NCBI GenBank assembly: GCA_020881915.1
Contig: JAJFPB010000005.1
Coordinates: forward strand, 558,001 to 622,000
From: Paramyrothecium sp. XJ0827
Taxonomy: Eukaryota > Ascomycota > Sordariomycetes > Hypocreales > Stachybotryaceae
Reading direction: 5' to 3'
Length of the DNA stretch: 64,000 bases
Part shown: in pieces, positions 22,457 to 32,939 of the stretch
Numbering within the stretch: position 1 is the stretch's first letter
How the letters are laid out: each line of letters opens with the position of its first letter
Made by a program: the position numbers and the translations under genes
The notes under the pieces: model-generated
Told to the model about the DNA's origin: nothing
What the model saw: the letters and a program-made list of their open reading frames with translations, nothing else
Database searches by the model: none

Positions 22457-23531
22457 ATGGTGTACTACTTCACCTCGTCCGTAGTTGACCCTTCGGGGTT
22501 CATATACGTGGGCAAGGACAAATACGAAAGTAAGCCCAGACCGAGTCGGCCACAGCCACGCTAGAGCTGACCACTCCGAAGACGAGGATCTCATCAAGTA
22601 TGGCTGGGACGAAGACATCTGGTGAGTGCTCAGTCCCCCGCCGGACCAGCAAGCCGCTCTCACTAACCCTTCATGTAGGGTAAGACGAACAGCTTGCAAG
22701 CACGCTGCAACTCACGATGGGAACCACTGTCTCATGCCATTCTAGTTCCACGTCGACAAGCTCTCCAGTGCGCACATCTACCTGCGCATGCGGGAGGGCC
22801 AGCAATGGGACGCCCTGCCCGAGGAGCTGATCATGGACCTCGCCCAGCTGACCAAGGCCAACTCGATAGAGGGTGAACATCATCCCTCACCCGTCCCGCG
22901 GCAGAGAAACGCCATGCTAACGACAATGCGACCCTCCAGGTAACAAGAAAGATAACATCACCGTCATCTACACGCCCTGGTCGAACCTCAAGAAGGACGG
23001 CAGCATGGATGTCGGCCAGGTCAGCTTCAAGGACCACAAGAAGGTAAGCGACACACAACGTCTTGCTTCGCGGCCCTCTAGGCAGCACTGCTGCCCGACA
23101 CTGACCCAAACCCACCCCCACTTGCAGGTCAAGCGCATCCTCGTCCCACAGCGCGAGAACCCCATCGTCAACCGCCTCAACAAGACCAAGGTCGAGAAGA
23201 AGCCCGACCTCAAGCAGGAGAAGGACGACCGCATGCGTGAGCTGCGCAAGCGCGAGCAGGCAGCCCAGATGGAGAGGGTACGTCTTCAAGCCCCCCTTCC
23301 CCCCCTTTTCACCGTCCTGGATTCCACTTCATGCGCATTGTCGCGACTGCCGGAACACGCCGTGCTGATGACGCGTCCCCGTAGAAACGCCAGGAGGCCC
23401 GCCAGGCAGAAGAGTGGAAGCAGAAGAAGTGGCAAAAGGACCATGCCTACGATTCCATATTCACCGAAGAGAATATGGAATCCTCGAGCAATCAGAACCG
23501 CTCGGCAGACTGGGAGGACGACTTCATGTAG
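22457..23531 (+). CDS. CCDC25: CCDC25 homologue (NFACT-R domain protein)
   Basis: Exons 22457-22529, 22582-22621, the single base 22679, 22746-22872, 22940-23043, 23128-23277 and 23385-23531 give 213 residues. The protein starts [24 protein letters not shown] and continues [21 protein letters not shown], the highly conserved opening of the eukaryotic CCDC25 family, followed by [11 protein letters not shown] and [19 protein letters not shown]. The NFACT-R fold covers about 1-115. A charged coiled coil (Lys/Glu/Arg-rich, about 130-185) follows, and the end is Asp/Trp-rich (SADWEDDFM). NFACT-R domains bind RNA in the NEMF/Rqc2 family; human CCDC25 is a membrane DNA sensor, but its fungal role is unknown. 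Keeping frame through the invariant Trp-Phe requires one extra G supplied by position 22679. The stop lies 186 bp from the stop of the convergent gene. Confidence 0.92.
22622..22745 (+). other. Twin intron with one-nucleotide exon (stwintron-like)
   Basis: Intron A, 22622-22678 (donor GTGAGT, branch-like CTAAC, acceptor TGTAG), and intron B, 22680-22745 (donor GTAAGA, acceptor TCTAG), are separated by a single G at 22679. Removing one large intron breaks the frame after Ile-Cys. Retaining B gives a stop at its acceptor. Removing both gives the conserved Ile-Trp-Phe-His. Sequential splicing, A first, would create the donor of B. Confidence 0.75.
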
Positions 23532-23717
23532 CGTGGATTACACACCGCGCCGGTTGCTGCTGAATAAACCGTCAAAATTGTTCACAAAATTTAGCCATAC
23601 ATCGATGCATTGTGACGAGGCTTGCTTCATAATTTCCCACACGCCATATATACTATTGGGTATTTGCGAACATACACACACCAAGTAGGCTAAATGTCAA
23701 GCCCTTACTGACGACAG

Positions 23718-26700
23718 TCACGGCCGTGCGGCGCATGTCAACCATTTTGCACCCATCCCGTGGCCTCCAATACTAATGTCCTCCAGCTTACTTGCAAGAC
23801 CAGGCAACTCCCCCGACCTTCCTAGGCACATTGGCGAAGAAACGGGTCCCTCGACAAACGATTGATGCCTAGAATTGGAATGACTGTCGTTGGGTGAGGT
23901 TCTCAAGTTGCTCGCCGCCTGGACCAGCTGCGGCGGCGAGTTATCCTCGTAGTCCTCATCATCCGAAACACTCTCTGCCGCTTGACGTGGCTTGCGCTCC
24001 AGTACGCGGCTTGTGCTTGGATCGCCTAGTGTGACAATTGGCTCGCCTCCGGGCAAGCGGATTTCATTCGCATTCAGGGTCTGAGCAATGTCAAGCAACA
24101 GAACATCCATGGGGCAGATGTATGCCACGTGCTTTCGCTGGCTCCAGGCTAGAACGTGTCCACAGAGATGTCCATGTCGCCGATCCACTACCCACGCCCC
24201 ACTGTCACCAGGAATTCCCATCGGCAGCATTCCCTTGGAATCGCCACCACTCTGGCTGGATGAGGGAACGCTGGCAATCTGGTAAGTATGACTTGGTGAG
24301 GCACGCCCGTAAATCTTTACACTCGTGAGGGCAGGAAGGATCTGTCCGGTTTGCAAGCCGCTAGTGCGGGCAGCACACTGTACTTCCATCCCGGGAAGAG
24401 CTGATGTGGGAGCGACAGTAGTCGGCCGGAGAAGGGCTTGGTCTTCCTGCTTTGAAAGGGTGTGAAGTGGTGTTGTCGCATCATGAATTCGCGGGATAAA
24501 GTTGTCTTCCGGCAGGCGCTCCTCCGCAAATTGGAATAAGGCCCAGTCGACCTCGTGAACTAGGCCATTGGTGTTCTTGCGTCGAATTCCACTTGAAGCG
24601 TAAACCTCACCAAGGCTGAACGTATCGAGATGATCTTCGCCTGCAGTCTCGGCGCATGGATAGAAGCCATCCTCCACGTCATCCAGGGCTGGCTGGGTGA
24701 CAACATAACCGTCGCCGCAGCCAGGCTCCACGCCAGGGATGTCGCCTGGTTCATTGTACTCGTTGTCTTCGTCTTCGTATTCATCGTCCTCATCATCGCT
24801 GGTGATGTCCGTGTCGGAATATGGCTCCGACTCGCCATCGGAGAGTTCGTATGAGTAGTCGTCATCTGCCGTGCTGGCCAATGATTCTGCGTACCATTCG
24901 TGGCTGGGAATTCCGCTGCTCCGCGTGGTTTCGTCGCGGCCGAAATCGCGGTCAGGATCGTCGAGCATGTGATGTACTGTCATCCCATAAGGCTTGTCAT
25001 CAACAAGAACCAGACCGCCAAAGCTAACAGGTGGTAAGTGGCGGTCTCCAATCCAAGCGCCAATACTAGCGCCATTGCCAGGACGCTCCTGGTACTCGGG
25101 ATTCACCGGCTCGATGCCCTCGTCGTCGTCAGACTCTGCACCATCTTCACCGGCTCGGCTGCGTCGTGCCATAGACCTCATGGTTGATTTTGATTGCCTA
25201 TGTGATCGAAGCACATGGCCTCTGCACACCTTTAACGAGAAACCCGTGGATCCGTCAAACAAGTCGCCTAGACGCTTGTTCAAGATTGCCCTCACCTTTC
25301 CCACCGAAGTACACACAACCAGGACAGTAGGTGTGGTGCGGTTGGGATTAGGCCCGACGGATTCAAGAGATATTTCAACCGACTCCGGATGCTTACGATA
25401 GAATTGCCGCAAGGCATGATTGATTCGCGGCATGAGTATTGTGTTCCACTTCTCAACAACATCAGGCGCCAGAGCGACGTGGGGATAGAGCCTGAGTTTA
25501 GCTTCTGGCCTGGGGTTGATCTTGCCGAGGTATTCTGGAATGTGCGTCAGTGGGTAATGCGCTTAACGGCTAGTGATGTAGCTCATACCTTCAGTATCGG
25601 TCTCAGTGGCATCTACCTTCTCCGTCGTCTTGGCTGCTCCTCGATCATAGGGCATCGGCGATTGTTTGGTGTCGGTTGTAAAGGTTGGCGTAGACTTTAG
25701 ACCTGGTTTCTGCTTGGGAGCTTCGGGCTTAACTCCTGCCTCACCTGCACTTAGCTCGTGGCTCAGTCTCTCTTCCAGCCCACTGACCCCGTCGAGGATA
25801 CAGCAGGCTTCCAAGAAGCGACCAGCTCGAAGCTGGACGGCCGAGAGCAGCGCCTCGCCACTTGCTCGACCGGCCAATTCATCATCAACCGCATCCCAAC
25901 ACGACTGGACGGCTTTAGCGTATAGGCTGCCGCAACGGACAGCAAGCTGGGTCAGGAGCGCTTGAGACACAGCGGTAGATGAAGGGTCCGGAACAAGATC
26001 CTCTAGTCTCGTCCAAAGGCCAACAGAGAGGAGGATCATGGCAAGTGAGTAAAGTTCTAGGATACGCTCATCCGTCGAGTTTGCAAGAGGAGAGGTTGGT
26101 GTGATTCGTGGATCCAACGGGTGGCGCGTAAGAGAGATACCAGTGCTGGGCGTATCGTCCGAGAAAACGTCAAAGGATGACACTAGCGGTCGGCGTATGT
26201 CTACCTCGCCGATGCCAACTCCCGGTGAGCTGGTGATGGCATCGCAGAACGTCACGTTCCTGTCGAGGAGGTTGCCGTGGGTGATGCCACGGGCATGCAT
26301 GTCGAAGATGGTGTTGGCTAGGTTGTGGGCGAGACGAAACTTAGCCTCTAGCTGGGGCTCTGAATCAGGACGAGCGAGCATGTCGCTCAAGGTCGGCAGG
26401 TTATAAAAGGGGTTCTGGTTGAGCTTTTCGAACGATACAGCATTGAAGGAGGGCGGGAATCGGTACACGAGGCCGAGTCTGGAATTCTCCAAGTCCTCAA
26501 AGTAACCAAGAAGTCGTGGGAGGCCGGTCCAAGTACCTGGGGCACGCTGAGGATCCTGTTGGAGGCCGGCAGAGAGCTTCTCGAAGCGGGCCATTGGAGG
26601 CATAATACCTGTCATGGCGTAGATGGCATCGAAGGTAGCATATTCGAGTAGCAAGGGCGCCCATGGCTGACGAGTGGTGCCGTGTGTAAGTTCAGAGTAA

Positions 26701-27365
26701 GCAGTTTTGCTCATAAAGACTACTTCGCGCAGGGGAGGGTTTTGCGAATTGCTCTGCATGGGGCGAAGATGTGTGAGAGTTTGAGGGTCGATTTGCTGGG
26801 GGGTCTGCATGCGACTAGACTCGAATGGTTTGAAGTCATCGGAACTGGATTGCGAAGCCTTGATTGGTGTCTTTGCTGGCCGGCGAGCCATGACGGCCGA
26901 CGTTCGAGTGCGAGACAGATCATACAGCGTGTCGATACACGAAGTAAGATCGTGAACCAAATCCTCGAAGCGCCCCTTATCCCATTGGACAAGCGGAGCC
27001 TTGCGATCCGGGGATGGCCGGCTGCCCTCAACGATTTGTTTGGAGCTCAGCCATAGAGGCTCGGCCTCGGCCAGGATGTCCTTGATGGTGGACATGATGC
27101 TGCCGACGACCTCGCTGAGGCCTGCCTTGGAGAGGGACTCATCGATCTCGACGGCCTGGGTGGGGTCGGACCACTCCAGACCCCAGCTTACGAGACGGTC
27201 CTTCTGAATGCGCAGCTTCCGGTGCAGCGCCTTGATTTCCGGGTCCTCCTCGTTGCGAACGGGTTCCTTTACAAAGTCGCTTGATTTTTTGGTGTCATTG
27301 TAGAGCCGGCTCAGACTCCGCTGGAAGGGAAGCTGAAAGCCGCCCAGTGGTAGAAACGACTCCAT
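23718..27365 (-). CDS. HeLo-like / pseudokinase / trypsin-like protease fusion protein
   Basis: Two exons, 27365-25589 and 25534-23718, joined in phase 1 across a 54-nt intron (GTATGA...TTCCAG), give 1197 residues. Residues 40-155 resemble the HeLo (prion-inhibition and propagation) helical domain: [16 protein letters not shown] at 50-65 and [13 protein letters not shown] at 128-140. Residues about 215-545 look like a protein kinase fold without catalysis: the HRD loop reads HGNLLDRN at 363-370, and no VAIK Lys or DFG is apparent. A linker follows, then residues 620-1120 carry a PA-clan serine protease-like domain with candidate triad His780 or His781 (MTVHHM), Asp922 (VDWALFQF) and Ser1037 ([10 protein letters not shown]). 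A very acidic insert (about 815-855) splits it. HeLo domains are membrane-active cell-death modules in fungi, and MLKL pairs a similar bundle with a pseudokinase, so a role in regulated death or defence is inferred, not shown. Convergent with the CCDC25 homologue. Confidence 0.82.
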
Positions 27366-29167
27366 TGCGGATGGTCCGACCTAGAGGGGCGTTTCCAGTC
27401 TCGTCGGCTTGGGTGGAGGGAGCGAGTGAGGGCAATATGTGGCATTCACAGAACAGGGGATAAGTCATATAAGTCGTCAGAAGCGCATTGTTGAACCAGT
27501 CGCTGCAGCAGCACGGACAGGGGAGTGGCTGAAGGGAGAAGCAGGCCAGAGCATGAGCAGAGCAGACTGGACTGCGAACAAGGGAAAAAGGAGCCGGTGC
27601 GGCGGAAGAATGCAAAGTTATCTGACGGCGGAAAGCAGTTTATCTCGGTGCCTGTCGCAGTCGCAGTCGACGACGATGGTGGACGCGGCCTCAACACGGT
27701 GATTTGGCTCGGTCGAGGTGGGGCAGAGCACAAGCAGAGGCCATGGTGATTGACCAAAATGCTGCTGCCTGATGATCTGTGGTGGCTCTCGACCGTCTGC
27801 GTGTGTGATTGGCGAGACCTCGTAGCGGCGGATGCTCGCCATCCCAGTCGGCCCCACGTGGATGGTTGGGATCAGAATCACGTGATGCGATCCGTCGTGC
27901 GGAACTGCCTTTCTCCGACCTCCGCACCCTCACCCGCCGTCACTCAAGACACGGATTTGCTCGCATGGTCGCGTGGAATGTGGATGAAGCAAAGAGTTTG
28001 GGCATGTTCCACTGTTCATCCGCATTGTCTAAACACCGAGTGTTCAAACATGGCAGAGTCGATACAAGTTCTCCCCTTGCGTTGCCTTTGCCCCTCCTCG
28101 CCAACCGTGCAGCGCAAGCGGCAAGCGTACTTGATCTTGGTTCATGCAACGCCGAATTTTGGAACAAAGATGTCAGAGTTCGCACCGATGAAGAACAAGA
28201 CAATTGGCTCTGTTCCTCACAGGAAATTGATCTGTGTCACCCTGTCTGATCTTGACCCATGGTAGCGCCATGGCTGGGACGGAGTAGTGCCTCAATTTTC
28301 CTTGGCCCGGAACCTCACAACCCTGTTGACGGCGGAATCGCCAAGATGGTGGTTTGATGCACAGAATGCATCGAGCGCCTACACGGTAGAGGACCTGGTC
28401 TGCGCATGAGACGACATGGGCCAGCTGCCACTAAAGCTACCCACTCTACTTACAGGGCTATTCCACGCCTACTTCGTACAGCATCACGCATTAGTGCTCA
28501 TACTTCACATTGCCGTCCAGTTGCATCAGAAACCCAAGAGTCTATCTCCTTTACCAGCATTCGTCGACATAGATTGCTTTAGACCCGCTTCAATACTCGT
28601 GACCACAGATACTTCATCATAACGCCCTAGTCAAACGGCGAGATTACAGTCCAGCAACAGCAGGCGGGTTCCTCTTGAACATGGTGTGTACCAGATCTCT
28701 GCAATGACCCGTACAGATCCCGTTACAGCCTGCCGGGCGCTCGAATCGTTCCTTGTTCTTTTGACAACAGAGACTGCCGCACCTGCCAGGATTCTGGTTC
28801 CGGGTAATATCCTGGTGCGCAAGTAAGCTGTTAGCCCTTTGGCTTCGAGCACGGGCTAGCGGGTCTAGCCGCACCGGTTGTGCGCTATCCACAACGGCTT
28901 CTGGATCTACAGTTCTGGCGTCCCGCTCCACGGGAGCTACCATGCCCGGGCACTCCCTCAATGCCCTTACATCGCCACCAGGTTCGCGGGCCGGCGACTA
29001 CTGATGGAACTCACCGCGGCGCCTCACAGGACATGGTCGACAACACCCTGCTATCCACGGCCACAGCCCAAGCTCGGTTCGAGATAACCCAACCTAGGGG
29101 CTGTGGCGGCAGATACCTAGCCAACATATCCTCTTTCCCGTGCAAGTTCATTCTTCTAGTTTGTGAA
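27366..29167. other. Intergenic, promoter of the HeLo fusion gene
   Basis: No gene is firmly supported. A minus-strand stretch at about 28631-28830 reads a Cys-rich tail (GRCGSLCCQ...GCNGICTGHC) ending in a proper stop, preceded by an acceptor-like CTAACAG, and could be the last exon of a small Cys-rich protein whose first exon I cannot place. Otherwise only short frames. Confidence 0.45.
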
Positions 29168-30085
29168 ATGCCTCCTACAAGTAAGTGTATCATCTTTGTA
29201 TCCGGCTTGACGACCATGATAGCTACACCATAAGCCACTCAACGATCTGTTGTTTGACAGCCCTGCTGCACCCAAAGCAGCCTAATGCATTGACCGTTCA
29301 AGGCGTACAGGAACAGACGGATGCTTGACAGCGAGAACCCTGGCATGTCTACCGGAATCCAAACCATTGGCAGCCTCACGGTCGAAACGGCGCCTGATAA
29401 GTTCCCTGTTGGCGTTTCTGTTATCAGCTGGTAGCCCAGCCGTGCAGATGATGAAGTCGTGTCGACTCTTCGGGGCGCTAGTAGCGTTTTTAAACAGAGG
29501 AGAAGCGGTACGATCAGCCTGCTTACGATGGATAGCAGTGCCTTGAGGGTTGCGGCCTCTGGTTAGCCTCGTCGACTGCATCTTTGTACTCGGCGCGGCG
29601 ACCAACATCGTGATACTAGCCTATCGGCTTGGCGTCCCCGCTATTGTCGTCTTTGCACCTGAGACTGAGACAATCTTCATGCTTCCCTGTGGACGCTCCT
29701 TGCCGTCGTCATCCATGTCGGTGGAGTCACTGGCCTGCAACTCCGAGTTACGGCCGTGCTTTTGGCGGCGAGACAGTGGGTTCGCTTTATGTATGCCGAA
29801 TGATGTTGCCCCTTTGGGTCTCCAGCAAACAAAGCGAACTGAGTGATGGGACGAAATATTTGGCGCCTCGCCATTTCTTGGCTCCTCAGAATCAGAATGC
29901 TAGCACACATCATCTTTGGCATCTTCATCCTGTCAATTCCGCTTCCTTCTGGTTTTGTGGATGTCTTTACGATGGTTGGCAATTCTGCCGCTGACGCCGT
30001 TGTATACCGGGCGATTGTGCGAAGAGAATTGAGCGGCATGAGCCAGACAAACAGCAAGCGATGCGACAGATATGTGTATGTGTAG
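29168..30085 (+). pseudogene. Decayed fungal integral membrane protein gene
   Basis: Coding-like blocks run in order on the plus strand but in different frames. The start MPPT at 29168 is followed by an intron (GTAAGT...TTGACAG, 29181-29260) and then by TLLHPKQPNALTVQGVQ up to a TGA near 29326. A further block (IQTIGSLTVETAPDKFPVGV) ends at TAG near 29433. The next reads SVFKQRRSGTISLLTMDSSALRVAASG to a TAG near 29567. The next frame continues LVSLVDCIFVLGAATNIVILAYR and ends in ETETIFMLP near 29690. A shift then opens TLLAVVIHVGGVTGLQL and ends at a TGA near 29790. The final block (WRLAISWLLRIRMLAHIIFG) ends at 30085. Together they describe a multi-pass membrane protein with at least two stops and two or three frame changes. 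The family is known to me only as uncharacterised fungal membrane proteins. Additional real introns could explain some of the breaks, but not all of them. Confidence 0.6.
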
Positions 30086-30741
30086 GCCCGTTCAAAGCGA
30101 TAACAGCCGTCATCAATGAACATGGCATACCAACAGCGTGCTTGGGCAAAGCGGGCTACAACATATCTCGATGTAAATACGCTATGGCTATTGTCCTCAC
30201 ACTCAGGCAAGAGATTAGGTTGTGAATGATGTTGACCATGGCAGACAAGCAGAATTCTTACCGGCCTGGGCTGGAAACGCCTTGCTCGCAAGAGATTTGA
30301 CTGGTGATGGTCACTGAGTCTGGGAACTCGCCGCGCTAACGCCACCTAGTAGCATGAGTCGATGGTCACCACGGCGTATTTCTGTGCCGGGCTCTGGACC
30401 CTAGAGGGGGCAATACGTTTTCAAAAGGCGATGCCGGGGAACGGAAGGCCGAGTTGCTTTCTTGCCACGTCCGCCGAACGCGCACTTGATAAGATAGCAG
30501 CCGTGCTGCTGCCCGTCACCGGATTTGGGAGGCTGCGTTGAGCCAGGACTGGCGGTAGATAGGCATGACACCATCGCAGACAACCTGCCTTGGTCAGTGT
30601 TTCCCAAGCAGGTGCCCTGTTCCGGTTAGAGTAGCCTGCAGGCATGCATACAGGCCCTGGAATCTTGGTCCGTACACGACGCAGCAAGGACGTAGCCGCT
30701 TGCTTCCAGTGTCAGTCCCTGATTGGGTGCGCGCATACGAC

Positions 30742-30784
30742 GGCGAGGGGCGGACGGCGAGGGGCGAGGGGCGAGGGGCGAGGC
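30742..30784. repeat. GC-rich minisatellite, unit GGCGAGG
   Basis: Four to five near-perfect copies of a seven-base unit, interrupted once (GCGGAC). Purine-rich on the plus strand. Confidence 0.85.
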
Positions 30785-31940
30785 GGCTCCTGGACAGCCG
30801 GCAAAAAGCAAATAAGAAGGTCCGCGAATCGTCATGGGCGGCCAAGGGAGCAGCCGACCTGCAGCTGTCCCTGGTCCAGTCCCGGGGAGAATACTGTCCA
30901 TCTGGGGATATCTGACGTGAGAGCCCCTGCACTTCGATGTAGGTAAGATCCTTTTGTGGACCCCTTTGTCGCCGATGCAGATCGCCGGTATATAAGAGTC
31001 GAAGGGTCCGGCTCTTGTTGTCTGAGTCGGTTTGCATTTTTTCCTGCATTCTCTGGGAGGCCTTTCTCTCTACCTGGCGCGCGCCGGTTTCTGCTGCTTG
31101 ACACATGTCGCCGTCTCTGCTGAGCATTGCCTGGATCGGTGCCCCTCTCGCCACCGCGGCATAGCACTGTCTCATAGACGCGGAGCTTATCTGCCCGAGG
31201 GGCCTTATACTGGATTTCGGATATATCCCACAAACAGCGACGCGAACACGGCTCCCATCTGCTGCCATGGCCGTCGGAGGCGAGCCGGTTCAGGATGGAC
31301 CGGTCCGGCCTTGTTGATTGCTTCTCCTCCGAACCCGTCCGGCACTCCATACCGCCGAACGGCCCCGGTCAAGACGGGGATGCAGTCGCAGGCGAAGCCA
31401 GGAGATGTGCAATTATGCGTCATCTTGCGGGAAACCTGTTTCTCGGCAGAACATGACCATCATGGGGATCACCGCGACGCCGCATCAGCCTCGCCCGGGC
31501 TACCCTACAGCTGGAGCTGGCTATGCAGAGGCCAGCTACATGCTGAAGGATCCTCAATTCGCGCATCTGGGCCCAAACCCCAATCAATTCGGTGGGATAA
31601 TGAGCCGTGCCCGATAGACTACTAATCGCCGTCGGGGCTTTCCCGAGCACAGGGGACCAGCACATTGCCAGAAACCTAATTTTCGTCCGAACACCACGTT
31701 CTGACGTCGTAATCCGGGGTAGACGGGGAAGCCTGGCCGGCCATTCGCTTCCTGCTGACTGGGAGGCGTAGCAAGTATCTTGTTTTCGTCTGTGGTTGGG
31801 CCCACGTTAGTCATCCGTTACCGCGGCCCCGCGCGGTCGATATCCATGGGAGACCATTTGCCTAATCCGGAAATCAATCCATCACCAAGCCAGGTTGGTG
31901 CGTTCCGTCACCGCGAGGGCGTTTTGCTGGGGGTGTCGTT

Positions 31941-31947
31941 TATATAA
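31941..31947 (+). promoter_or_regulatory. TATA box of the NmrA-like gene
   Basis: TATATAA lies 118 nt upstream of the ATG at 32059, in the right orientation and spacing. Confidence 0.55.
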
Positions 31948-32058
31948 CAAATAGGGCAGGGAACAAAACTCGACGAGGCTCCGCGCCCTCGACAATCAAT
32001 CCCCAGGTCCGCCATCGCCACCTGCTCACTCGCCCGTGCCGTGCCCGTGTCCGTGTCG

Positions 32059-32939
32059 ATGGAAACCGTCTTGGTCGTCGGCTCAACCGGCAACATCGGC
32101 CTCTCCGCCGTGCTGGGCGCCCTGCGCTCCCAGCGCAAAGTGCTTGCCATCGTCAGGAACCGGGACTCCGCCATCAAGCTCCTCCGGTACGTCCGATGGG
32201 GCGACGGCATCACCATCGTCGAGGCCGACATCATGTCCGATTCAGGGGTTCGTAGCGTCGTTGACCAGGTCAAAGCCGGCAAGCTCCCGGCTTTCCAGCA
32301 CGTCTACGCGGCGGGTACGTTGCATGCGCCCCAAAGTTTAAAACGTTGGAGACGACGGGAGACGGCAGCCGATTAATGACTTTTGTTTTAGCTGGGGGCG
32401 CCAACGGAACGACGCCTCTCAAGGACCTCACCACCGAAGAGCTTCGCTTCTACATGAGCACCATCTTCGAGGCCAATTTCTGCACGTCTACCCCGCCAAG
32501 TTGAGCCAAGCTTTTTTTTCTCTCTCTCCTTGGGGTATGCGCGCGCGTGTTACTAATAGCGAATGCAGTCGCCTACCGGGATACCATCCAGTACCTCATT
32601 GAGCAGAACCACCCCAACAGCACCTGGACGCTGTGCACGGGGTCGCAGGGCAGCCTCGCCCAGCGGCCCGCGCCGGCCATGACGCAGGGCGCGCTCTTCT
32701 CCATGGCGACGGCGGCCAGCCGCGAGAACGCCAGCACCAACGTGCGCTTCAACGAGGTCTACCTGGGCGTCCGCGTCGAGGTGGACGAGGTGGCCGTGCA
32801 GCACGGCACGATGCGCTCCTCCGAGTTCTCGTCCGTCTACGAGGAGATCCTGGCGCGGCCCGAGATCCGGAGCGCCCGCGTCGAGGTCCTGAGCTACGAG
32901 GACCTGCGGGACCTGCGGTGGAGGAGGAAGTTTCAGTGA
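32059..32939 (+). CDS. NAD(P)-binding Rossmann-fold protein, NmrA/SDR-like
   Basis: Three exons: 32059-32314, 32392 to about 32499, and 32569-32939, giving about 244 residues. An in-frame upstream GTG at 32041 is disregarded in favour of the ATG at 32059. The start METVLVVGSTGNIGLSAV shows the G-x-T-G-x-x-G dinucleotide-binding loop, and a following strand with IVRNRD fits an NADP-type fold. The middle exon encodes the GGANGTTPLKDLTTEELRFYM segment, and the last exon encodes YRDTIQYLIEQ...STWTLCTGSQG, as in uncharacterised fungal NAD(P)-dependent oxidoreductases related to NmrA. The second donor is uncertain. GT at 32500 keeps six extra residues; a GC donor at 32482 keeps the same phase and yields the expected Asn-Phe-Phe-Ala-Tyr-Arg (238 residues). 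The second intron has a perfect TACTAAT branch point at 32551. Substrate unknown. Confidence 0.8.

Larger units (their letters stand above)
30086..32058. other. Intergenic, no supported gene
   Basis: About 2 kb. It contains a GC-rich minisatellite (30742-30784) and, at 30989-30996, a good TATA-like TATATAAG facing right. Downstream of the latter a short frame starting MSPSLLSIAWIGAP at about 31105 stops after 19 codons. I cannot build a gene from it. The right end is the promoter of the NmrA-like gene. Confidence 0.5.

Noticed and set aside
31032..31625. Frame downstream of a good TATA-like site
   Set aside because: It begins at a non-ATG codon and has no family features. The nearby ATG frame (MSPSLLS...) stops after 19 codons.
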